Shown here piece by piece: positions 36,226 to 43,868 of a stretch of DNA of 64,000 nt. Source of the stretch: an uncultured Opitutia bacterium (lineage in GTDB: Bacteria; Verrucomicrobiota; Verrucomicrobiia; Opitutales; Coraliomargaritaceae); the NCBI GenBank assembly GCA_937136395.1, contig CAKZOI010000071.1, forward strand, positions 62,001 through 126,000. Reading direction: 5' to 3'. Within the stretch, counting starts at the first letter, position 1. Every line of letters starts with the position of its first letter. The translations under genes and the position numbers were made by a program. The notes beneath the pieces were generated by a model, which was not told where the DNA came from, searched no databases, and was given only the letters and a program-made list of their open reading frames with translations.

Positions 36226-39036
36226 TCAATCGAGTTTGAGTTGGAAGTCGTCGAAAAGTGCAGTTGCTGAAGACCAAGTCGTCATGCCGAAAGAGCTGCC
36301 TGCGGGGATGCTTTCACCTAAGTTAAAATCTGTGGCGACGTAGTAGTCGCTTCCGTCAGGATTAAGGATGCGTAAATCAACAAGTGGGCTACCTGCTTGG
36401 CCACTCACTTTGACGGTGAAGTAATCAGTAGGCGCAGTCGAGTGACCGTTCGGGTAGTTGGCAAGATTCTCTACATTGATGATCCAGCTGGATGTCGTGG
36501 TGCCATTGTTACTGATTTTGCGCAGACGGACGTCTTTGTTTAAGCCGCCACTTGTGGATCGACCGTCCGCGAGCAAAAACTGCCAAAAGCGATATTCACC
36601 ATCTGCTTCTTCTTCGATGCCAAAGGCGATACCCGCACCGACACCAGGGTTTGTGAAGCCGACTTGTATGCTGACGGTAAATGTTTGGCTTGTTGCTAAA
36701 TCGACGGATTGATATTCAGCCATAGGGTTGCTTCCTCCCGGCGCACTGACGCGATTTGAGCTGATTACGAAATCGGCTGAAGAGCTACCAAAGATCCGTG
36801 TCGCCCAATTGGCTGTTGTATTCAAATCACCATTACTCGCTGTGAAAGGATCAATGATTGTTGTTGCGGTTCCAGGAAGTGGAGTGTGGCGCACTGTGCG
36901 ACGAGTGATTTCGGCAGGGTCGCTGTTGTAGTCATCCGTATGCATGCGCCAGCTTTCGAGCTCATTAAGGAGATGGGCTTTGATAGTATCGTAGCTCGGA
37001 TCATTCGCTAGATTGACTGTGCACCAAAGGTCGGCATCCAGATCGTAGAGTTCTTCTTCGGGCAGATCGCCTTCGACGAGTTGACGAAGAAGCTCGCGCT
37101 GTGGTGTATTCGTGGCAGCCACAGTCGCATCGTAGCTGCGATTATACCATGGGCCTGCGCTCGTGAATTGATCTGCATTCAGTGCCTGACCGGGTGCCGC
37201 AAGGGTGGCTCCGGATACTTGGCGAATATTTTGGACGTAATAGTATCGGCCATTAGTCACAGCACGGGCGTCGTATTTCTCATGGGTAGCGGTGAGAATG
37301 GTGTCTCGGTTCGCAAAGCCAGAATCACCTGCTAGAATAGGCAGCAATGATTTACCTTTCAGAGAGGGCATTTGCGGGATACCTGCAAAGTCAAGGAAGG
37401 TGGGCATGAGGTCGAGGTGGCTGACTGGAGCCGAAATCGTGCGCTTACCCATCACGACGGGGCCATCGATAAGTAGGGGCACGTGTAGTCCGTAAATGCT
37501 CTGTTTGACTCGGGCGAGTCCGTTGCCGTGATCACTGGTGTAAACGATGAGTGTTTCGCCGTCGATGCCGTTGGCTACGAGGGCCGCTTGAGCCGCCGCA
37601 TAGTGTCCATCGATGATCTCGATAGCTCCGTAGTAGTCGGCGAAGTCTTGGCGCACGCCAGGCACATCAGGGAAGCTGGCTGGCACCACGATGTTATTTG
37701 GATCGACATTCGTGACACCGCCATCGCCGATCAGGCCGCCGCTAGGGTTCCATACATCATTATCGATGGCAATATTGCGAAAAGGCAGGTGCGGTGCCGC
37801 GACGTTCAGACATAAGAAAAAAGGACGGTCGCCGGCATTGATCACAGTTTGGTTGACGTAAGACGTGACGTCACTGGGAACCCGTGGATACGAAACGCCT
37901 GCCCCATAACCTTTGTCGTATTGAAATTTACGAATGGGTTGCACGTGTGTTTTTGACGATATAGCGGTATACCAGCCGCGGTCGTTGAACACTTCTATTA
38001 ATGTGGGTAAGTCCTCGTGCACGCCGCCTCGAGTCAGATCGGAGGGATCTCCTACTAGTGGGAAATTGGTGCCATAATTCGAAACATTTCGATGTGCGCT
38101 GTTTTCGTGAGGATAGGTGCCGGTAAAGAGCGCCATCTTACTCGGGCTACAGACAGGAGAGAGGGCGAAGGCGCGAGTGAAATTCACGCCAGTTGTGGCG
38201 AGTGTATCAATGTTGGGCGTGTCGAGACCAACGGTGCCTAGCACGCCAAGGTCGGGGCTCTGATCTTCAGTGAGAAAAAAGAGAATGTTGCGGACCGGCT
38301 CTACCGGTGATGTGCCTAGGGCGAACTCGGTGCCGTCGTCGACGGCGTCTCGGTCGAAGTTTGTGGAGGTATCGATATGGGAGAGGCTTGTATAAGCGTC
38401 CGTGTCGCTTGCGAGTAGACACCATTGCTCCCAGTCGTCGGGTAGGGTATCGTTATCACTATCTGTCCATGCGAGCGGATCGAGGCCGAGTGTGAACTCG
38501 ATATCGTCGGGCACTTTATCGCCATCGGTATCCCAAAGCGTGGGATCGGTGCCAAGTTCGTGCTCTTCGCGGTTGGTGAGGGCATCGGTATCCGAGTTGA
38601 GCGAGCGCTCGACTTGGAGGCGATAGAATGTCTTGTTGCCAGTGCTTTCTGTGTGGGAGTTGTTATCGTCTTTGCCGACGTAGCTGCTGGCTTCGCGCTG
38701 CCAATCATCTAGGTCGCTGCTCTTCCAGATTCGGTAGCGAAGGCCGAGCGATTGGCTCCAGTTGAAGCTGAGCTCGGTTGAGTCGACCGTGAACTCTTCG
38801 AGGCGTAGTCGTGAGTTGCCATCGTTCGGATTGTTCCAAGCAAGCCCTTCACTTTGGTTGTTATCACCATCGCCGTCATCGTCGGCTAAGAGGTTTGCGG
38901 CAGCAGCTGGGTAGAGTGACTCCCATACGTCGCTTATGCCGTTACCGTTTTGGTCGAGTGCAAAGGCGTTGGCGCTGAATCCGCAAAGAAGGCAGATTTT
39001 TGTGAGCTGACGTAGCGGTGAGTTATTGTGGTGCAT
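36226..39036 (-). CDS. Secreted sulfatase with CSPSK active-site motif
   Basis: 936 residues from the ATG at 39036, which opens the signal peptide (ICLLCGFSANAFA). An in-frame start at 39105 would read through repeat C and is rejected. The N-terminal 230 residues hold acidic TSP3-like calcium repeats (DQNGNGISDVWE, DDDGDGDNN, DTDGDKVPDDIE). The sulfatase domain (about 250-650) has FFLTEDQSPDLGVLG, CSPSK near residue 295 and VYTSDHGNGLARVKQSIYG. The last ~200 residues look like a LamG/DUF1349-type lectin fold. The motif has Lys where Arg is usual (C-x-P-x-R). It is flanked by inverted repeat copies B and C. Confidence 0.85.
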   Translation of the reverse strand: MHHNNSPLRQLTKICLLCGFSANAFALDQNGNGISDVWESLYPAAAANLLADDDGDGDNNQSEGLAWNNPNDGNSRLRLEEFTVDSTELSFNWSQSLGLRYRIWKSSDLDDWQREASSYVGKDDNNSHTESTGNKTFYRLQVERSLNSDTDALTNREEHELGTDPTLWDTDGDKVPDDIEFTLGLDPLAWTDSDNDTLPDDWEQWCLLASDTDAYTSLSHIDTSTNFDRDAVDDGTEFALGTSPVEPVRNILFFLTEDQSPDLGVLGTVGLDTPNIDTLATTGVNFTRAFALSPVCSPSKMALFTGTYPHENSAHRNVSNYGTNFPLVGDPSDLTRGGVHEDLPTLIEVFNDRGWYTAISSKTHVQPIRKFQYDKGYGAGVSYPRVPSDVTSYVNQTVINAGDRPFFLCLNVAAPHLPFRNIAIDNDVWNPSGGLIGDGGVTNVDPNNIVVPASFPDVPGVRQDFADYYGAIEIIDGHYAAAQAALVANGIDGETLIVYTSDHGNGLARVKQSIYGLHVPLLIDGPVVMGKRTISAPVSHLDLMPTFLDFAGIPQMPSLKGKSLLPILAGDSGFANRDTILTATHEKYDARAVTNGRYYYVQNIRQVSGATLAAPGQALNADQFTSAGPWYNRSYDATVAATNTPQRELLRQLVEGDLPEEELYDLDADLWCTVNLANDPSYDTIKAHLLNELESWRMHTDDYNSDPAEITRRTVRHTPLPGTATTIIDPFTASNGDLNTTANWATRIFGSSSADFVISSNRVSAPGGSNPMAEYQSVDLATSQTFTVSIQVGFTNPGVGAGIAFGIEEEADGEYRFWQFLLADGRSTSGGLNKDVRLRKISNNGTTTSSWIINVENLANYPNGHSTAPTDYFTVKVSGQAGSPLVDLRILNPDGSDYYVATDFNLGESIPAGSSFGMTTWSSATALFDDFQLKLD

Positions 39037-39052
39037 GGGCTCTGTAAGATGG

Positions 39053-39204
39053 GTGATACTTTTTCGAAAAAGATGGATCGGTTCACTTACAAGGTAGCGC
39101 GGCATCGTCCCCGGTGCGCATCGACGCTTGCGAGGCGCAACAAACCTTCGTGCGGCGTGAGACAGGTCTGCGCTACTGGATCAAACAATACTAGAAATGG
39201 TATG
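39053..39204 (-). repeat. GTAGC...GCTAC palindromic repeat, copy C (inverted)
   Basis: On the plus strand it runs from GATGGATCGG through GGTAGCGC (39093) to GCTACTGGATCAAACAATACTAGAAATGG ending near 39204, the complement of copy B. Its core is about 86 bp. It lies directly before the sulfatase ATG, and reading through it gives a spurious N-terminal extension. Confidence 0.85.
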
Positions 39205-39376
39205 ATGCTGTTTTCCTAAATGGTTCATCTTAAGCTCCTATACCCCGAAACAGAGTTTCGAGGCCACGAATCAAGCCAGTATTTAGATCAATGACTCTTC
39301 GGATCAGTATGAGTTACGTCAATTGTGGTGAAGGCATGAACCTCTAGCGTAGATGGTTTGTTCTCCCTCAGGGTAA

Positions 39377-39410
39377 TAAAAAGCCCGCCGTGCGAACACG
39401 ACGGGCTTGA
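39377..39410 (-). terminator. Terminator of the PEP-CTERM gene at 39432
   Basis: Stem AAGCCCGCCGTG/CACGACGGGCTT around GCGAA, followed on the minus strand by T residues. Nearly identical hairpins lie at 40471-40506 and 41476-41515. Confidence 0.85.
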
Positions 39411-39431
39411 AAAATTAAAACTGCAAAAGTC

Positions 39432-40043
39432 TTATCGACGGCGGCGAAGCATCACGCTGCTGAGGGCGAAAAGGCCGCCAATGAGTGCGTATGCGGAAGG
39501 TTCTGGGACTACAGTGTTATCTGAAAGACGAATATAATCGACTTCAAAAATGTTATCTTGAGTTTGAGAGTTACTGTTTGCTGACGCACCACCGATTGGG
39601 TCGAGTCGTAGGTTAACAATGTTCGCAGAACCCAAACTGCTGATGTCTACGGTTACCAAGAAGAAGCCACTTCCTTCATCAGTTGCGCTGAAGGAACCAG
39701 CTGCGCTGATGGTTTGCCCTGCAGCACTTACAGCGAGTCCTATAGGGTTGAATGCGCTGACTACGGTGCTACCAGGCGCTTCTTCCGTTTCACGAACTAA
39801 GAATTCCAGTGTCGTCCATGTCCCTGTGGTCGAAGCGTTGAGCCCAGTGAAAGTTAGCTGAGGATCATTTGTGCTTGCTGTGCCTGTAAGAAAGCCGCCA
39901 GAGGTCGTTAAACCGCTTATGTTGTTTGCGACGCTCCATCCTTCTGTATCTGCGTCAGCATTGAAGTTGAACTCAGAGATTACCGCTGCACTGGCCACTT
40001 GCACGGCTAGGAGTGAAGATAAGAGGTAGGTTAATTTTTTCAT
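39432..40043 (-). CDS. PEP-CTERM secreted protein
   Basis: 203 residues: signal peptide (MKKLTYLLSSLLAVQVASA), a beta-rich module (about 22-175) and the sorting tail VPEPSAYALIGGLFALSSVML plus RRRR. The module begins EFNFNADADTEGW and ends NLRLDPIGG ... FEVDYIRLSD, the same plan as the protein at 12600 and the two C-terminal modules of the protease at 43869. The product is a likely exosortase substrate at the outer envelope. Its neighbour at 40529 has a near-identical tail and terminator, which points to cassette duplication. Confidence 0.82.
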   Translation of the reverse strand: MKKLTYLLSSLLAVQVASAAVISEFNFNADADTEGWSVANNISGLTTSGGFLTGTASTNDPQLTFTGLNASTTGTWTTLEFLVRETEEAPGSTVVSAFNPIGLAVSAAGQTISAAGSFSATDEGSGFFLVTVDISSLGSANIVNLRLDPIGGASANSNSQTQDNIFEVDYIRLSDNTVVPEPSAYALIGGLFALSSVMLRRRR

Positions 40044-40470
40044 GTTAAATATTGTGGTCTTTGGATAGAGTAAATATTAGGAAATGATTCTTAGTAACTT
40101 TGTCAACCCTGGAGGTAGTATTGGTTAATGTTAAGGCATATGACTGGCAGTTATCACTGAATTTTGTTTGTAATCTAGTTTTTGCGAGTCAGTTGAGGGC
40201 ACAATTGCCTTTTTAACTAAAAGTTATCAAAACTCGGTTTAATGCGCATAGGGAGCGGGAGCGTTTTGGATTAAAGTGCTAGGGTTTGTCATCATTTGCC
40301 GGCGATTTATGCATCTAATGGCTGATTCTGCTGGGCAATATTCATGTTTACATGGGGCTGAATAACTCCGCGAGTGCTCGAATACTCGCGAAAATGACAG
40401 CGCGTTTCACTCTAGTGCTTAATTACGATAATAATGATTTTGCAGGATGATCTCAGTAATCGACAAAAGC

Positions 40471-40506
40471 AAAAAAAAAGCCCGTCGTGCGAACACGACG
40501 GGCTTG
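40471..40506 (-). terminator. Terminator of the PEP-CTERM gene at 40529
   Basis: Perfect stem AAGCCCGTCGTG/CACGACGGGCTT, followed on the minus strand by nine T residues. Confidence 0.9.
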
Positions 40507-40528
40507 AAAAATTAAAACTGCAGAAGTC

Positions 40529-41233
40529 TTATCGACGGCGGCGAACCATCACCCATGAGAGAGCGAGGAAACCGCCGATGAGTGCGTATGCAGAAGGCTC
40601 TGGGACTACAGTGCCCTCGAGGCGAATTGCAGCAACTTGGAAGTTGTCGTTAAGTGCATCGTCAGCAGCTGCATCGTAGAAAAGGAAACGAAGTTCTCCA
40701 GTGCCTCCTGTATTCCAGGCAACTGTTGAATCAGTCGCAGTTAGGCCTGCGTCTGAAAGATCGATGCTGTAAGTTGAGAGTGGGTTTGCTCCACTTTGAG
40801 TAGAGATAAGCTCGGCACCCACGATTTGAGCTGTGCCGCCTGTATCACGATATCCGAATTGGAAGGTTGCATCCGCTTCATTATTCGCACGGATCACAAC
40901 CTGAGCGGATGTGATGGTGTAAGTGAAGCCAGTTGCGGCTAAACCAAGATCCAGATCGAATCTTGAGGTAGACCCAAAGGTGGATGTGTTAATTAAGTTA
41001 GCATTTGTTGCGGCTGTGCCAGTTCCGTCGTAGTTCCAGCTGTTGATTGCAGAGATGGCATTCACAGCGTCATCAAAAGTAACTGCATTGTTAATGATAC
41101 TGAATTGGCTATCATTGCTTGCGTAAGTAGAGACTGCGCCAGAGCCGTCAAGGTCGAACTCTACAAGTGTGACAGCGCTTGCTGTGTATGTCATTGCAAC
41201 TACAAGAGCTACTGTGATGAGTTGTGTTTTCAT
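40529..41233 (-). CDS. PEP-CTERM secreted protein
   Basis: 234 residues: signal peptide (MKTQLITVALVVAMTYTASA), a body rich in Thr/Ser/Asn (LVEFDLDGSGAVSTYAS ... STVAWNTGGTGELRFLFYD), and the tail VPEPSAYALIGGFLALSWVMV plus RRRR. The tail differs from that of the 39432 protein at few positions, while the bodies are unrelated in detail. That suggests different cargo on the same sorting signal. The gap 40044-40470 upstream of its neighbour holds nothing I can assign. Confidence 0.8.
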   Translation of the reverse strand: MKTQLITVALVVAMTYTASAVTLVEFDLDGSGAVSTYASNDSQFSIINNAVTFDDAVNAISAINSWNYDGTGTAATNANLINTSTFGSTSRFDLDLGLAATGFTYTITSAQVVIRANNEADATFQFGYRDTGGTAQIVGAELISTQSGANPLSTYSIDLSDAGLTATDSTVAWNTGGTGELRFLFYDAAADDALNDNFQVAAIRLEGTVVPEPSAYALIGGFLALSWVMVRRRR

Positions 41234-41475
41234 GTTAGTGTACGGTGTGGGTTGAGATAAATATGGTCAATAAGAAAAGATTCTTTGCAATTTTGTCAAC
41301 TCATATGGTCGAAATAATTAATCGTGTGGTAAATGATTAATTGTTCTAATCAAGTTGCGTTTTTGATTAAGTTTTTTGCGAGACCGTTGGGGGCACGATT
41401 GGCTTTAAAAAAGAAGCTATCAAGACGGAGTTTTAAGCGTCTAGCGGAGCTTTATACGTCTGAAGTGCTTGGCTT

Positions 41476-41515
41476 AAAAAAAAAGAGAAGCCCGTCGTGT
41501 AAACACGACGGGCTT
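41476..41515 (-). terminator. Orphan PEP-CTERM-type terminator
   Basis: Stem GAAGCCCGTCGTG/CACGACGGGCTTC with a TAAA loop and minus-strand T residues, the third copy of the hairpin seen at 39377 and 40471. No gene lies upstream of it on the minus strand (41516-41796 is empty), so a third PEP-CTERM gene was probably lost. Confidence 0.75.
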
Positions 41516-41796
41516 CAACCCTTTTACCCCTAAAAGTAAGTTCGTGACGGTATCCATACGCCATTTAAATAGCTATACAGTTACCGATTCGTGTGCATTT
41601 GAAAGACATGAACGACGAACTACGCTTATAGAAATTGGTTAATTTTATGTATCATGCAAGTATAAAAAATAATATTTAATTATTTTACTGTAATTGGCTC
41701 GGTTCATTAAATGTAAAATTAGCTCCTCTTTAATGATCGGGCAAAATAATCTCTGGGTTCATTGAGTCAGGGCTTTAATTGAGCCGATCTTAGATC

Positions 41797-42041
41797 ATTT
41801 CCAGTATTGTTTGATCTGGTAGCGCAGGCGTGTCTTGAATGACACTACTTGAAGAGACTTTTTGCCGAACGGTCGCCTCGGCGAGGCGACCCCACCTTTT
41901 GTAAAGTCCGGAGACATGCTAAAGGTAGCGCAGGCGTGTCTCACGCCGCACGAAAGTTTGTGGTGCCTCGCAAGCGTCGATGCGCACCGGGGACGGTGCT
42001 GCGCTACCCTGTAAGTGAGCCGATCCATTATTTTTGGAACG
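41797..42041 (+). repeat. Palindromic repeat copy D with nested 97-bp insertion
   Basis: The repeat begins at CATTTCCAGTATTGTTTGAT, reaches GGTAGCGCAGGCGTGTCT (41819-41836), is interrupted by 97 bases, then GGTAGCGCAGGCGTGTCT appears again (41934-41951) and the core runs to GCGCTACC (42008). The insert is thus bounded by an 18-bp direct repeat. It carries GGTCGCCTCG-G-CGAGGCGACC (41871-41891). Reading frames here are repeat artefacts. Confidence 0.8.
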
Positions 42042-42083
42042 AATAGAAAAAGTTACTAGCCGCTTTGTGGCCAGTATCAGTGG

Positions 42084-43388
42084 GTGACTGGAGCGCGTTT
42101 GTTGAATGTAGTGAGATTACAAATTTTTTGTTTGTTTCTATTTGAACTTGAGGAAAGTCTGGCGATTGCAGCCATAATAACGCCTTTGCCTGTGCAGAAA
42201 AAAAACTCTAACAAAAAAATTGCAATTGCCGCCATGAGCTTCGGCACGCGTGCTCAGCTCGGAGCAATCCAGCACGGTTCAAATGAGCTGGGGTGGACAG
42301 TTCGCTGCTTTGTCAGTGCAGGAGGGCACTACGAGCGGATGTTTGCTTGGAAGCCAGACGGTGTCTTCATCAATATTGATGACGCCGAAGAGTCCGCACC
42401 GGTGCATCGCTTGTGTGTGGAGAGAGGAATACCAGTCGTCAACTCGACTTGGGATTGTGTGAGTCGTCCTTCAGTGCCTTCTGTTGCATTTAATTCGATC
42501 CAGATCGGGCAGTCTGCAGCTGAATATTTTCGTGAGTTAGGCTTAGCGAGTTTCGCATTTGTGGGGCACCCTGAATTTTTATACTCCCGCCTACGCTTAC
42601 AAAGCTTTGCGGAGTCTTTGGAAGCGTCTGGGGCAACGGTAAACGTGCTGCATGATGCGGAGGTCTTTGATGAGTCGATTCATGGACCGCAATATGAATT
42701 GAGTAAAGAAACGCTCATCGTAGATTGGTTGAATAGCTTGGAGGAGGGGACTGGCATCTTTTTCGCAAACGATCGCCAGGCTTTCATTATTGGGGAAATT
42801 GCGCTTCACCATGGGATTGTATTGCAGGGGCGATTCCCGATGCTGGGCGTCGATAATGATCCATTTCTGTGTGAGGTGATGCATCCGAAGTTGTCCTCCA
42901 TTCCCGTTTCGTTTGAAGGTCTTGGGATTACGGCATTAGAAATGTTGAAAGACCATTTTCAAGGGCAGCTGGATCCGAACGAGCTACGTGTGCTGGAGCC
43001 ACTTCCGATCATTTTTCGCGAATCGACAGAGGTTCAAATCTCCGCGGACTCACTGGTCCAAAAAGCGATGGCTTACATCGAAGCAAACTTGGAAAAAGAC
43101 TGTAGAGTGGTCGATGTCGCTAAGCATTTAGGTGTATCATTACCGACCTTACATCGCAAATTTAACGATCACCGAGGGCATACTCCATACGATGAGATCC
43201 AGAATCGACGTTTTCGTCAGGCTGAGCGAATTCTGAGGGAAACGCAGATGTCGATCGACCAGGTGTCCATTGATTGTGGCTTTAAAAGCCGGGCTAGATT
43301 TAGCAATGCCTTTAAAGAGCGTTATGAAATGACTCCCAGTGAGTTTCGCCAGTCCTACAGTAGCAACAATGTTACATTAAAACGATAG
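42084..43388 (+). CDS. XylR-like regulator: LacI-type sensor plus AraC HTH
   Basis: Up to 434 residues from a GTG at 42084; a GTG at 42192 (VQKKNSNKKIAIAA) is a likely alternative because the first 36 residues match no domain. The sensor part (KKIAIAAMSFGTRAQ ... GVFINIDD ... RLCVERGIPVVNSTWD ... GIFFANDRQAFIIGEIALHHG ... MLGVDNDPFLCEV) is a periplasmic-binding-protein fold as in XylR. The last 100 residues hold two HTHs (VVDVAKHLGVSLPTLHRKF; QVSIDCGFKSRARFSNAF). It probably senses a sugar and controls the hydrolase genes that follow. Inverted repeat copies D and E flank it. Confidence 0.85.
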   Translation: MTGARLLNVVRLQIFCLFLFELEESLAIAAIITPLPVQKKNSNKKIAIAAMSFGTRAQLGAIQHGSNELGWTVRCFVSAGGHYERMFAWKPDGVFINIDDAEESAPVHRLCVERGIPVVNSTWDCVSRPSVPSVAFNSIQIGQSAAEYFRELGLASFAFVGHPEFLYSRLRLQSFAESLEASGATVNVLHDAEVFDESIHGPQYELSKETLIVDWLNSLEEGTGIFFANDRQAFIIGEIALHHGIVLQGRFPMLGVDNDPFLCEVMHPKLSSIPVSFEGLGITALEMLKDHFQGQLDPNELRVLEPLPIIFRESTEVQISADSLVQKAMAYIEANLEKDCRVVDVAKHLGVSLPTLHRKFNDHRGHTPYDEIQNRRFRQAERILRETQMSIDQVSIDCGFKSRARFSNAFKERYEMTPSEFRQSYSSNNVTLKR

Positions 43389-43421
43389 CGGGCACTCGGG
43401 TCAGGGCCATGATGCCGATGC

Positions 43422-43669
43422 GAAAAAGGGTGGATCGGCTCACTTACAAGGTAGCGCAGCACCGTCCCCGGTGCGCATCGACGCTTGCGAGACAGCACAG
43501 ACTTTCGTGCGGCGTGAGACAGGCTGAATTGCACTGCTCTTAAGAGAATTTTTTGGTGGGGTCGCCTCGCCGAGGCGACCCCACCTCTGATAAGGGCTGA
43601 AAACAACATCCAGTGCCATTCGAGACACACCTGCGCTACTGGATCAAACAATACTAGAAATGGTATGAT
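43422..43669 (-). repeat. Palindromic repeat copy E with nested insertion (inverted)
   Basis: On the plus strand: GGATCGGCTCACTTAC, GGTAGCGCAG (43450), core to GGCGTGAGACAG, an insert of about 100 bases, then AGACACACCTGCGCTAC and CAAACAATACTAGAAATGGTAT. Seen on the minus strand, the insert lies at the same core position as in copy D and starts with the same CGAATGGCACT / TGAATGACACT sequence. Its centre is the 31-base palindrome at 43555-43585. Confidence 0.8.
43555..43585. repeat. Perfect 31-base palindrome inside copy E
   Basis: GGTGGGGTCGCCTCG, one central C, CGAGGCGACCCCACC: two perfect 15-base arms. The same palindrome with a shortened left match is at 41871-41895 in copy D. Such a sequence could form a cruciform or a very stable RNA hairpin. 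Confidence 0.9.
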
Positions 43670-43868
43670 ACGCTTTCGGACAAATCGAATTTTGGCTTCT
43701 TGGACGCTTACCGTTTCTCCGCAGTAGAGAGCAAATTTCGCAGTGCACTTGAGAAAGAAAGGATTCTTATTAGCTTGAAAGTTTGGCTATCAGAAGCATT
43801 TTCCTGCCAAGATGCTCCGTAGTCATTGGTTTTCAATACGCTATGGTGTCGATTCTACGCTCCGACTC

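Noticed and set aside
39037-39105. Upstream start for the sulfatase at 36226
   Set aside because: The extra 23 residues are read from repeat copy C and would hide the signal peptide.
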